From the NCBI GenBank assembly GCA_023418435.1, contig JAEZZT010000125.1:1-19755 (forward strand): a DNA stretch of 19,755 nt. Reading direction: 5' to 3'. The stretch comes from Bacillota bacterium (GTDB taxonomy: Bacteria > Bacillota > Negativicutes > Veillonellales > Negativicoccaceae). Below the pieces are notes generated by a model. It made no database searches, was not told the origin of the DNA, and worked only from the letters and a program-made list of their open reading frames with translations. Positions 6,931 to 14,585 of the stretch are shown piece after piece; positions within the stretch are counted from its first letter, which is position 1, and each line of letters starts with the position of its first letter. A program made the position numbers and the translations under genes.

Positions 6931-7692
6931 GTGGGTAAAGTAATTGCCATCATGAATCAAAAAGGCGGAGTGGGAAAGACGACTACAGCCGTCAATCTGT
7001 CGGCTTGTTTGGCAGAGGTAGGAAAAAAGGTGCTTTTGGTAGATGCCGATGCACAGGGCAATGCTACCGGTGGAGTAGGAATTGGCAAAGAAGATTTGGA
7101 AATGTCTCTATATGATGTCTTGGTCAATGAAGAGGACGTCAAGCCGATTCTGGTAAAGACCATGTTAAAAGGACTACATGTGTTGCCTGCCACCATTGCT
7201 TTGGCCGGCGCCGAGGTGGAGTTGGTCAATATGGTTTCACGTGAAACACGACTCCAAAAAGCGCTATCTCCTATGCGAAAGAAATATGATTATATTATTA
7301 TAGATTGTCCACCTTCATTGGGATTGCTGACAGTGAATGCATTGACAGCGGCCGATACGGTTCTGGTCCCCGTGCAATGTGAATACTATGCTTTGGAGGG
7401 GGTTGCACAACTGGTTCAAACGATTCAATCCGTAGCATCCGCTTGGAATCCGGGTTTGCGCTTGGAAGGTGTTTTGTTGACGATGTTTGACGGTAGAACC
7501 AACCTTTCTTTGCAGGTGGCTGAGGAAGTCAAGAAATATTTTCGTGACAAAGTATATCGTACGATGGTGCCCAGAAATGTACGTTTGAGCGAAGCTCCCA
7601 GCTTTGGAGAGCCTATCATCGTTTACGATCCGCGCTCGAAAGGGGCAGATGTCTATCGACGTTTGGCCAAGGAGGTAATTGCTCGTGATTAG
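6931..7692 (+). CDS. parA: Chromosome-partitioning ATPase ParA/Soj
   Basis: 253 residues. Walker-type ATPase that drives segregation of ParB-parS complexes and, in Bacillus, modulates DnaA. The deviant Walker A is K-G-G-V-G-K-T-T (11-18), preceded by I-A-I-M-N-Q. Walker A' is V-D-A-D-A-Q-G-N (37-44). Walker B is Y-I-I-I-D-C-P-P-S-L-G (121-131). The C-terminus has V-P-R-N-V-R-L-S-E-A-P-S-F-G, typical of Soj. The protein is short and lacks an N-terminal DNA-binding extension, as in chromosomal type Ib-like ParA. The start is GTG at 6931, with GGAGGTG at 6919-6925. The gene contains parS site 3 in its coding sequence and overlaps the preferred parB start by 8 bases. Confidence 0.97.
   Translation: MGKVIAIMNQKGGVGKTTTAVNLSACLAEVGKKVLLVDADAQGNATGGVGIGKEDLEMSLYDVLVNEEDVKPILVKTMLKGLHVLPATIALAGAEVELVNMVSRETRLQKALSPMRKKYDYIIIDCPPSLGLLTVNALTAADTVLVPVQCEYYALEGVAQLVQTIQSVASAWNPGLRLEGVLLTMFDGRTNLSLQVAEEVKKYFRDKVYRTMVPRNVRLSEAPSFGEPIIVYDPRSKGADVYRRLAKEVIARD
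7233..7248. other. parS site 3, inside parA (15 of 16 bases)
   Basis: GGTTTCACGTGAAACA differs from the canonical 16-mer only at the first base. It encodes parA residues from about M101 to T106 (M-V-S-R-E-T), so the nucleotide match is accommodated within the protein sequence. It is the third such site within about 700 bp. Confidence 0.9.
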
Positions 7693-8554
7693 AAAAGGTA
7701 AAGGTTTGGGGAAAGGCTTACATGCTCTCTTGGGCGATACTCCAAGTGCCAATACAGGCATTGTGGAAATCAGTATATCCAAAATTCAGCCCAATCCGCA
7801 TCAACCTCGACAAGTCTTCAATAGTGAGGCTCTGCAAGAGTTGGCAAAGTCCATTCAAGAGTATGGAATCATCCAACCGTTGATAATCTGTCGACAAGCG
7901 GATGACTATATATTGGTAGCGGGAGAAAGACGCCTGCGGGCCGCGGAAATAGCCGGTTTGAAACAGGTCCCCGTTATCATTCGTGAATATGATGATCCGT
8001 CACAAGCAGCCATTGCTTTGATTGAGAATCTTCAGCGCGAAGATCTCAATCCGATGGAAGAGGCCGCTGCCTACTATCGTTTGGGTGACGAGTTCAAGCT
8101 TACACAAGCACAGGTAGCCCAACAAGTAGGAAGAAGCAGATCTTATATTACCAATATGTTGCGCTTGCTTCAATTGCCGGATTATATCCGTGAAAAGCTG
8201 AAGCTGAGAGAGTTGACGATAGGACAGGTTCGGCCCTTGATCAGTATGGATGATCCGGATGAGCAAGTCCGTTGGGCGCAGCGCATTGAGGAAGAAGGAT
8301 TGACCGCGCGCCAAGTGGAGCAACTCTTAGCCAAGCCGGAACGAAGAAAAAGTGTGAGCCGCAAGAAAACGAAGAAGGTGGACTCTCAGTTGGAGGCCTA
8401 TGTAGAAGATTTAGCTGAGAAAATGAAGGTCGAGTTGGGAACACCGGTTCAAATTCAGTTGCACGCAGGTAGAAAAGCGGGCGGAGTCATGCATATCACT
8501 TTTGCAAATGTGGATGAGCTTTCCCGTTTGGCAGAATATTTCGTTAAGGAGTAA
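7685..8554 (+). CDS. parB: ParB/Spo0J chromosome-partitioning protein (parS-binding CTPase)
   Basis: 289 residues from GTG 7685. GGAGG at 7671-7675 is 9 bases from this GTG and only 3 from an in-frame TTG at 7679, so GTG is preferred. Domains: the N-terminal ParA-contacting stretch (K-G-L-G-K-G-L-H-A-L-L-G); the ParB/sulfiredoxin-like CTP-binding domain with N-P-H-Q-P-R and the G-E-R-R-L-R-A motif (80-86); E-N-L-Q-R-E-D-L-N-P-M-E-E-A (about 114-127); a helix-turn-helix reading parS (L-T-Q-A-Q-V-A-Q-Q-V-G-R-S-R-S-Y-I-T-N, about 139-157); and a C-terminal dimerisation domain after a Lys-rich linker. Its targets are the three parS sites described in this window. It is co-transcribed with parA. 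Confidence 0.97.
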   Translation: MIRKGKGLGKGLHALLGDTPSANTGIVEISISKIQPNPHQPRQVFNSEALQELAKSIQEYGIIQPLIICRQADDYILVAGERRLRAAEIAGLKQVPVIIREYDDPSQAAIALIENLQREDLNPMEEAAAYYRLGDEFKLTQAQVAQQVGRSRSYITNMLRLLQLPDYIREKLKLRELTIGQVRPLISMDDPDEQVRWAQRIEEEGLTARQVEQLLAKPERRKSVSRKKTKKVDSQLEAYVEDLAEKMKVELGTPVQIQLHAGRKAGGVMHITFANVDELSRLAEYFVKE

Positions 8555-8557
8555 AAA

Positions 8558-9073
8558 ATGAATTGGTTTACAAGTGCCGGCAGTAATATGCTGTTGGGAG
8601 TGTTGGCGGCTTTCCTTTTGTTATTGATTTTTTATGTATTATTACTCAATTATAAAATGAATCGCCTGACTAAGAAATATCATCAATATATGAAAGGCGA
8701 GGAAGGTATCTCCTTAGAAAGGAAACTGTCCGTGGAAGTAAAGGAATTACGCGAAATGACCGGCAGAATATCTTCCATGGTAGCGGAGCAGGAAGAGCTA
8801 TCTCGCTTGCAGAACAGTGCTTTGCAAAATGTCGGCCTGGTTCAATACAATGCATTCCCTGACAGCGGTCAGCAGGAAAGTTTTTCTTTGACTCTCCTGG
8901 ACGGCAAGGGAAGCGGTTTTACATTGACTTCGCTCACCAATCGTAACGAGTCGAGACTCTATACGAAAATTGTCAGAGAAGGCAAGTACTTGGGACGAGC
9001 CAGTATAGAAGAAGAGCAAAGTCTCGAACAGGCCTTGCGGCGAGCATTTATTCAAGAACAGAAAGGAAAATAA
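8558..9073 (+). CDS. DUF4446 family membrane protein
   Basis: 171 residues. One N-terminal membrane segment (about residues 10-31) is followed by a basic, coiled-coil-like region (about 35-85). The conserved DUF4446 core has V-G-L-V-Q-Y-N-A-F-P-D, Q-E-S-F-S-L-T-L-L-D-G-K-G-S-G, L-T-S-L-T-N-R-N-E-S-R-L-Y-T-K and a short Glu-rich tail. The biochemical function of the family is unknown; it is often found next to parB and a cell-wall peptidase gene in Firmicutes. AAGGAG at 8547-8552 lies in the end of parB, and the gene starts 3 bases after the parB stop. It shares one base with the next gene (TAATG). The context suggests a link between chromosome segregation and the envelope, which is inference only. 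Confidence 0.85.
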   Translation: MNWFTSAGSNMLLGVLAAFLLLLIFYVLLLNYKMNRLTKKYHQYMKGEEGISLERKLSVEVKELREMTGRISSMVAEQEELSRLQNSALQNVGLVQYNAFPDSGQQESFSLTLLDGKGSGFTLTSLTNRNESRLYTKIVREGKYLGRASIEEEQSLEQALRRAFIQEQKGK

Positions 9074-9993
9074 TGAAGTACCACATAGATAAAGAAAAGG
9101 TAGAATTTTCTTTTTCTAGGCGTCAATTTAATTGTTTATTGGCTGTGGAAGCGATTCTCTGGGTGCTGGCGATATCCTGCATCATTTGGGGATTTCTTCA
9201 ATTCCGTGAGGTCCATCGTTTGCAGGAAGAAAATATTTTGCATCAAAGGCAATTGGAAATAGCCAATACACAGCTTCAAGCGTTAGAAAAGCGCATGGAA
9301 AAATTGGACGCTTTGGATCAAGAATTGCGTAAGATGGTGTCCGGGGGTCAGGGTTCCGGCTTGGGCCAAGGTGAGGGGGCTACGCTTGCCAGAAAACCCG
9401 AAGCGGGGCAACCGACCAGTCCGGGAGCCCTTCTCAAACGTTTGGCGGCGCTGGCAGAACAAGCCGATAAGAGGGCGTTATCACTCTCCATGATTCAGCT
9501 GGCGATACGAGACGGCGTAGAATTGCAACCGGAGATGGTACAACGCAATTTTGAGGGGAATAAAGACAGCGATACTCCCTCCTTGTGGCCGGCACAGGGC
9601 ATGATCAGCTCGCCGTTCGGATGGCGGGTCAGTCCGATTACCGGCAGGACTTCTTTTCACGAAGGAGTCGATATTGCAGCTGATTACGGTACACCTATCC
9701 GTGCTACGGCCAAAGGAGTCGTGACTCGCTCCGGTTATGTGTCGGGGTATGGTTACTTGGTTGAAATTCAACATGCAGGTGATATTATTACCCGCTATGG
9801 TCATAATTCCTTGAATATTGCACAAGTGGGGGCGGAAGTAAAAGCAGGCGATATTATTGCTCTTATGGGCTCTACGGGCAATAGCACCGGCTCGCATGTA
9901 CATTATGAGGTGCGCATTCATGGCACGCCGGTGGATCCGCAATTATTCTTACCGAGCAGCTCGCGAACGATTACTGAACTGAAAAATAAATAA
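9073..9993 (+). CDS. Membrane-anchored M23 (LytM/gametolysin-type) metallopeptidase
   Basis: 306 residues. The N-terminal cytoplasmic basic stretch is followed by one membrane anchor (about 22-43) without an obvious cleavage site. A coiled coil (about 46-90) and a Gly/Ser-rich linker follow. The C-terminal M23 domain (about 175-295) has zinc ligands His196 and Asp200 (F-H-E-G-V-D) and His277 of the H-V-H motif (275-277); His244 (R-Y-G-H-N) and His275 would be the catalytic histidines by comparison with LytM. All catalytic positions are present, so it should be an active peptidoglycan endopeptidase rather than an EnvC-like degenerate activator. The start ATG overlaps the previous stop (TAATG). 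It is the last gene of the parA-parB operon, followed by a terminator. Confidence 0.9.
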   Translation: MKYHIDKEKVEFSFSRRQFNCLLAVEAILWVLAISCIIWGFLQFREVHRLQEENILHQRQLEIANTQLQALEKRMEKLDALDQELRKMVSGGQGSGLGQGEGATLARKPEAGQPTSPGALLKRLAALAEQADKRALSLSMIQLAIRDGVELQPEMVQRNFEGNKDSDTPSLWPAQGMISSPFGWRVSPITGRTSFHEGVDIAADYGTPIRATAKGVVTRSGYVSGYGYLVEIQHAGDIITRYGHNSLNIAQVGAEVKAGDIIALMGSTGNSTGSHVHYEVRIHGTPVDPQLFLPSSSRTITELKNK

Positions 9994-10002
9994 GGCGATA
10001 GT

Positions 10003-10028
10003 AAGATCTCCGTGCGGAGATCTTTTTG
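10003..10028 (+). terminator. rho-independent terminator of the parA-parB-DUF4446-M23 operon
   Basis: AAGATCTCCG (10003-10012) and CGGAGATCTT (10015-10024) form a perfect long stem (GTGC tetraloop when the last pair is opened) followed by a T run, starting 9 bases after the M23 stop codon. Confidence 0.9.
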
Positions 10029-10180
10029 TTTGCTTCGGTTAGGATAAAAAATCATTTTTATTATGCCAATTTAGCAATCGAAGTGTTTCTATTTCTTTTT
10101 TTGCAAATCGGCCGGGATGGTGTCGGTATAAAGGGTGAAGCCATGAAGCTTTGTAGTGCAAGGCATGAAAAGAATTTTGG

Positions 10181-10210
10181 GTGTACACTATTTAATTTAT
10201 CGTGTATACA
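10181..10210. promoter_or_regulatory. Two short palindromes upstream of the liv promoter (possible operator)
   Basis: GTGTACAC (10181-10188) and TGTATACA (10203-10210) are both perfect 8-bp palindromes with related sequence. Their centres are 22 bp apart, about two helical turns. They lie roughly 75-105 bp upstream of the predicted liv transcription start, a typical activator or looping position. The rest of 10029-10324 holds no convincing gene. Confidence 0.4.
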
Positions 10211-10248
10211 ATATGCCGTTTAAGCCGAAAAATAGGGATTTATAGCTA

Positions 10249-10278
10249 TTGACCCGGAAATTTTTCATCATATATAAT
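10249..10278 (+). promoter_or_regulatory. Promoter of the liv operon
   Basis: TTGACC (10249-10254), an 18-base spacer, then TATAAT (10273-10278), a near-consensus sigma-A promoter. Transcription would start near 10285, giving a leader of about 40 bases before the first binding-protein gene. Confidence 0.8.
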
Positions 10279-10324
10279 GAGGCGCATAAGGAAGAATCCT
10301 TAAATTTGCAAAGGAGGGATGCCA

Positions 10325-11506
10325 ATGAAATTAAGTTGGAAACGATCCATAGTCATGCTGGCGCTGGGCAGTGCTATGGTCCTGAGTTTGGCAGCTTGTC
10401 AACCTCAAAACGAAAATCGCTCCAACCAACCGATCGCGATCGGAAGCAATCTGGAACTCACCGGAGTCAACGCCAGTTTCGGTACTTCCACGGTGAATGC
10501 GATGCAACTGGCTATTGATGAAATAAATAGTGCGGATGGTTTGTTGGGACGACAAATTCAACTCATTTCCTTAGACAATCGCAGTGACGTGGCCGGAGCT
10601 ACGGATGCGATGATCAAATTGGGAGATGCCGGTGTCGTAGGAATTATCGGACCGGATACGAGCTCTAACGTCATTGCGGTCGCTCCTGTGGTCGCCGCAC
10701 ATCATATACCGTTGATTAGTCCGAAAGCGACCAATCCGGCCGTGACGGTGGATCCCAAGACGGGAAAAGTTCGCGAATATGTATTTCGAGCTACTTTTAT
10801 TGATTCCTACCAAGGTAAGATAGCGGCCGAATTTGCGCGTGAGCGTTTAGGCGTAAAACGAGCGGCCATCTTGGTAGACAATTCAAGTGAATATGCAATC
10901 GGACTTGCCAAGTTCTTTGAAGAGAGCTTTCGTGCAGATGGCGGAACGGTTATTTTAAAGGAAGCATACTTACAAAAAGATGTGGACTTCAAAGTAACCT
11001 TGACAAAAATCAAAGCAGCGCATCCGGATGTACTTTTTGTTCCCGGATACTATCAAGAAGCAGGTTTGATTATCCGTCAAGCTCGCGAGTTGCAGATGAA
11101 TATACCGATTCTAGGGGGAGATGGTTGGGACTCCGATAAATTGACGGAAATTGCCGGTGCCGCCAATCTCAATAATACATACTATACGAATCATTATTCC
11201 CCGGAAGATACGGATCAGCACTTGCAACAATTTATCAAAAAATTTGAACGTCGCTTCGGCTACAAGCCGGACTCCTACGCCGTACTGGGATATGACTCCA
11301 TCCGTTTATTGGTACAGGCAATTCAAAAGGCGGGGAGCACGGATGCCAAAGCCATTCAGAAACAATTGACGGAAACCAAGAATTTTGAGGGAATCAGTGG
11401 CAAAATTTCCATTGATGAAGAGCACAATACTCTTTCCAGCGGAGTGGTTATTCAAATGGTAGATGGAAAGAGAGTATTTTTGGAAAGAATTCATTTGCAT
11501 AAATAA
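10325..11506 (+). CDS. Branched-chain (hydrophobic) amino acid ABC transporter substrate-binding lipoprotein, copy 1
   Basis: 393 residues from ATG 10325. AGGAGGG (10312-10318) is 6 bases upstream of this ATG but touches the in-frame ATG at 10319, which is therefore not preferred. The lipoprotein signal ends in S-L-A-A-C with Cys25 as the lipidation site. The mature part is a Peripla_BP_6/LivJ type binding protein: I-G-S-N-L-E-L-T-G at the start, I-G-P-D-T-S-S-N, I-S-P-K-A-T-N-P, V-D-N-S-S-E-Y, and G-G-D-G-W-D-S. It captures an amino acid outside the membrane and delivers it to LivHM. The exact ligand cannot be read from the sequence. It is the first gene of the operon and is paralogous to the next one. 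Confidence 0.92.
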   Translation: MKLSWKRSIVMLALGSAMVLSLAACQPQNENRSNQPIAIGSNLELTGVNASFGTSTVNAMQLAIDEINSADGLLGRQIQLISLDNRSDVAGATDAMIKLGDAGVVGIIGPDTSSNVIAVAPVVAAHHIPLISPKATNPAVTVDPKTGKVREYVFRATFIDSYQGKIAAEFARERLGVKRAAILVDNSSEYAIGLAKFFEESFRADGGTVILKEAYLQKDVDFKVTLTKIKAAHPDVLFVPGYYQEAGLIIRQARELQMNIPILGGDGWDSDKLTEIAGAANLNNTYYTNHYSPEDTDQHLQQFIKKFERRFGYKPDSYAVLGYDSIRLLVQAIQKAGSTDAKAIQKQLTETKNFEGISGKISIDEEHNTLSSGVVIQMVDGKRVFLERIHLHK

Positions 11507-11518
11507 AGGAGGATAAAA

Positions 11519-12688
11519 ATGAAACAGTGGAAACGTTGGTTGGGAGTAACGCTGGCAAGCGTCGCAGTGATGGGCTTGTTGACCGGTTGCGGCGGAGATA
11601 AGAAAGAGTCCGGCGACACGATTAAGATAGGGGCCAATTTGGAGATTACGGGCAACCAAGCATCCTTCGGTCAAAGCTCCAAAAATGCGGTAGAACTCGC
11701 TGTCAAGGAAATCAATGACAAGGGTGGTATTTTAGGTAAAAAAGTCAGCGTTATTTTTGCGGACAATCGGAGCGAAGCAGCCGAAGCGACGACCCAAATG
11801 CAGAAATTGATCGATGAAGGTGTAGTGGCAACGATTGCTCCGGACACCAGCTCCAATGCTATTGCGGCGTCTGCGATCAACAACTCCGCAAAGGTTCTGG
11901 GTATTGCGCCGACGAGCTCCAATCCCCGCGTAACTTGGGATGACAAGGCAAATAAAGTTCGCGAATACATGTTCCGCGCTACTTTTGCCGACCCGTTCCA
12001 AGGCCGTGTCATGAGCCAGTTCGCACGCAATACTTTGCACGCACAGAAAATTGCCATTCTTATCGACAATTCGAGTGATTATTCGAAAGGGTTGGCAAAA
12101 TACTTCGAGGAAGATTTTACGGCCAATGGAGGTACGATTACAGCGATTGACGGATTCCTGCAAAAGGATACGGACTTCAAAGCGACATTGACCAAGATTA
12201 TCGCCGCCAATCCGGATGGAATCTTCCTACCGGCATACTATCAGGAAGTTGGCCTGATCATTAAACAGGCGCGAGAAATGGGATATACCAAGCCGATCTT
12301 CGGCGGTGATGGTTGGGATAGTGCGAAATTGGCCGAAATTGCCGGTGCCAATAATTTGAACAACACGTACTTCAGCAACCACTACGCAATTGACGAAAAC
12401 AATAAAAAGGCGATGGATTTCGTTGCTGCTTTCGAAAAAGCATATGGTGTGCGTCCGGATGCATATGCGGCCTTGGCCTATGATGCCATGTACATGATTG
12501 AAGACGCTATCAAGCGTGCGAACTCCACGGATTCGGAAAAGATCAAGGATGCCATGGCACAGCTGAAAGACTTTGAGGGCGTATCGGGCAAGATGTACAT
12601 TGATGAGCGTCACGATACGATCAAAGGGGCTTATATTATGACCTTCAAAGATGGACAACTCACTTTCTTGGAAAAAGTGAATCCTTAA
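11519..12688 (+). CDS. Branched-chain (hydrophobic) amino acid ABC transporter substrate-binding lipoprotein, copy 2
   Basis: 389 residues. The signal peptide ends in L-L-T-G-C with Cys24 as the lipidation site. The LivJ-type fold aligns end to end with copy 1 (about half the positions agree by eye), for example A-S-F-G-Q/T-S, P-D-T-S-S-N, V-R-E-Y-M/V-F-R-A-T-F, D-F-K-A/V-T-L-T-K-I, G-G-D-G-W-D-S and L-N-N-T-Y. The ligand-pocket region differs: A-P-T-S-S-N-P here versus S-P-K-A-T-N-P in copy 1, which suggests a different substrate range. AGGAGG immediately follows the copy 1 stop and gives a normal start. A strong hairpin separates it from livH, which may allow binding protein to be made in excess of permease. 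Confidence 0.93.
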   Translation: MKQWKRWLGVTLASVAVMGLLTGCGGDKKESGDTIKIGANLEITGNQASFGQSSKNAVELAVKEINDKGGILGKKVSVIFADNRSEAAEATTQMQKLIDEGVVATIAPDTSSNAIAASAINNSAKVLGIAPTSSNPRVTWDDKANKVREYMFRATFADPFQGRVMSQFARNTLHAQKIAILIDNSSDYSKGLAKYFEEDFTANGGTITAIDGFLQKDTDFKATLTKIIAANPDGIFLPAYYQEVGLIIKQAREMGYTKPIFGGDGWDSAKLAEIAGANNLNNTYFSNHYAIDENNKKAMDFVAAFEKAYGVRPDAYAALAYDAMYMIEDAIKRANSTDSEKIKDAMAQLKDFEGVSGKMYIDERHDTIKGAYIMTFKDGQLTFLEKVNP

Positions 12689-12695
12689 GATTAAA

Positions 12696-12722
12696 GCACC
12701 GCGGAGAAATTCTTCGCGGTGC
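12696..12722 (+). promoter_or_regulatory. Intercistronic hairpin between the binding-protein genes and livH
   Basis: GCACCGCG (12696-12703) pairs with CGCGGTGC (12715-12722), and three more pairs can form inside (11-bp stem, 5-base loop). There is no T run after it, so it is more likely an mRNA-stabilising or processing structure, or a weak attenuator, than a full terminator. It lies just before the livH ribosome-binding site. Confidence 0.7.
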
Positions 12723-12742
12723 CTTGCAAAGGAGGTGCAGGG

Positions 12743-13636
12743 ATGGAGACAGGAATCTGGGTGCAGATTTTGCAACAGATTATTAACGGAATTTCATTGG
12801 GCAGTATATATGCCTTGATTGCTTTGGGATATACGATGGTCTATGGCGTCATGCGCTTGATCAATTTTGCCCATGGAGATATTTATATGCTGGGGGCCTA
12901 TGTCGGTTTCTTTGCCACTACGGCCGGAGGGATGTCCTTCTTTCCTGCATTGCTGGTATCTATGGTGGTGATGGCGATTGTCGGCGTCGTGGTGGAAAAA
13001 GTAGCCTATCGACCGATGCGACAGAGCCCTAAAATTGCACTGTTGATCACGGCTATCGGAGTCAGCTTGTTTATTGAGTACACGACCATGTTTTTCTTGA
13101 CACCACAGCCGCGCACATTTCCGCCAGTATTTGAAAATATTACCTATAGCATAGGGCCGATTTTAATCAGCTTGCAGCAATTGGTGATTCTGGCTTCTGC
13201 CGTGGTGCTGATGGTGTTGCTGACATATATCGTGCAATATACGACCATGGGCAAGGCCATGCGTGCCGTGTCCTTTGATACGGAAGCGGCTCAACTCATG
13301 GGGATTCATGTCGACAGAGTTATTTCTTTTACCTTTGCCATCGGCTCGGGACTTGCCGGAGCGGCGGGTGTCTTGGTCGGAGTTTACTACAACTCGATTG
13401 ATCCGTTGATGGGGATTATGCCGGGGCTAAAAGCGTTCGTGGCAGCGGTACTCGGCGGTATCGGCATCATCCCGGGAGCCATGATGGGCGGCATTATTTT
13501 AGGGGTGGTAGAAGCATTGGTCAGCGGTTTCCTCTCTTCTACTTTCCGTGATGCAGCCGCTTTTGCGATTTTGATTTTGATCTTGCTCATCAAACCCACC
13601 GGGTTATTGGGTAAGACGGAAAGGGAGAAGGTGTAG
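12743..13636 (+). CDS. livH: Branched-chain amino acid ABC transporter permease LivH
   Basis: 297 residues. The start is ATG 12743, with AGGAGGTG at 12730-12737; an upstream in-frame ATG at 12719 lies inside the hairpin and lacks a ribosome-binding site. Integral membrane permease with about eight hydrophobic segments. Family signatures are L-G-S-I-Y-A-L-I-A-L-G-Y-T-M-V-Y-G near the N-terminus, N-F-A-H-G-D-I-Y-M-L-G-A-Y, and the cytoplasmic loop A-A-Q-L-M-G-I-H-V-D-R-V that contacts the ATPases. The C-terminal part A-V-L-G-G-I-G-I-I-P-G-A-M-M-G-G is typical of LivH. It pairs with LivM to form the channel and is separated from livM by a single base. Confidence 0.95.
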   Translation: METGIWVQILQQIINGISLGSIYALIALGYTMVYGVMRLINFAHGDIYMLGAYVGFFATTAGGMSFFPALLVSMVVMAIVGVVVEKVAYRPMRQSPKIALLITAIGVSLFIEYTTMFFLTPQPRTFPPVFENITYSIGPILISLQQLVILASAVVLMVLLTYIVQYTTMGKAMRAVSFDTEAAQLMGIHVDRVISFTFAIGSGLAGAAGVLVGVYYNSIDPLMGIMPGLKAFVAAVLGGIGIIPGAMMGGIILGVVEALVSGFLSSTFRDAAAFAILILILLIKPTGLLGKTEREKV

Positions 13637-13637
13637 T

Positions 13638-14585
13638 ATGTTGGCAACTTTGCGCAAAAAAGATCTCCTCTGGTGGGGATTGGCACTGACTCTCTTTGCC
13701 GTTTTTTATTTCCTGGTAGAAGAAAAAATACTGCCCAGCTTCTGGCGATTACAAGTATTTGTGATCGGAATTAATATTATCATGGCGGCCAGCCTCAATT
13801 TGATTAACGGTATCACCGGACAATTTTCGTTGGGGCATGCCGGTTTTATGGCGGTAGGTGCCTATGTGTCGGCCGTAATGACGGTTTTTTATGATCTTCC
13901 CTTTGCCGTGAGTCTGTTAGGAGGCGGTTTGGCGGCAGCTTTGATCGGGTGCCTGATCGGTATTCCCACGCTGCGCTTGGATGGCGATTACTTGGCGATT
14001 GCCACTTTGGGCATGGGCGAGATTATTCGAGTTTGCATTTTGAACATCGAGGCCATCGGTGGTGCTTCCGGTATGACCGGTATTCCGCGTGAAACCACTT
14101 TTACTTGGGTGTTCCTGGTCATGTTGGTAACTTTGTACGTGCTCAAGAACATTACCAACTCCACGTATGGGCGTGGCTGTATATCCGTGCGTGAAAACAG
14201 TATTGCCGCCGAAGCGATGGGGATTCATACGACGCGCTACAAAGTATTGGCGTTTACGGTAGGTGCGATGTTTGCCGGGATAGCCGGCGGATTGTTTTCG
14301 CACTATTTCTCCATTGCGCATCCCTCGAGCTTTACTTTCCTGAAGTCCTATGATTACTTGACCATGGTCGTCTTGGGCGGCTTGGGATCGATGACCGGCT
14401 CGGTTGTCGGGGCAATTTTGCTGACATTCTTGACGGCGGCGCTGTCCGATTATCCCGAATTTCGGATGATTATTTATGCCTTGCTGTTAATCTTATTGAT
14501 GTTCTTCCGTCCACGAGGTCTTTTTGGCAATCGGGAGCTGATGGCATTCTTGCCCAAGTGGAAAAAAGGCGGTGATTCGATATGA
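13638..14585 (+). CDS. livM: Branched-chain amino acid ABC transporter permease LivM
   Basis: 315 residues and strongly hydrophobic. A LivM signature is visible: N-L-I-N-G-I-T-G-Q-F-S-L-G-H-A-G-F-M-A-V-G-A-Y, I-G-I-P-T-L-R-L-D-G-D-Y-L-A-I-A-T-L-G, and the ATPase-contact loop I-A-A-E-A-M-G-I-H-T-T-R-Y-K, followed by V-V-L-G-G-L-G-S-M-T-G-S-V-V-G-A. It forms the membrane channel with LivH. The last four bases overlap the livG start (ATGA at 14582-14585), which indicates coupled translation. Confidence 0.95.
   Translation: MLATLRKKDLLWWGLALTLFAVFYFLVEEKILPSFWRLQVFVIGINIIMAASLNLINGITGQFSLGHAGFMAVGAYVSAVMTVFYDLPFAVSLLGGGLAAALIGCLIGIPTLRLDGDYLAIATLGMGEIIRVCILNIEAIGGASGMTGIPRETTFTWVFLVMLVTLYVLKNITNSTYGRGCISVRENSIAAEAMGIHTTRYKVLAFTVGAMFAGIAGGLFSHYFSIAHPSSFTFLKSYDYLTMVVLGGLGSMTGSVVGAILLTFLTAALSDYPEFRMIIYALLLILLMFFRPRGLFGNRELMAFLPKWKKGGDSI

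Noticed and set aside
6711..6953. 80-codon open frame on the - strand upstream of parA, containing M-F-H-V-K-H
   Set aside because: M-F-H-V-K-H is what the parS sequence spells when translated; the frame covers the parA promoter and start and has no homology I recognise.
10026..10223. 65-codon open frame on the + strand between the M23 gene and the liv operon
   Set aside because: It starts inside the terminator T run without a ribosome-binding site, has no recognisable features, and covers the palindromes.
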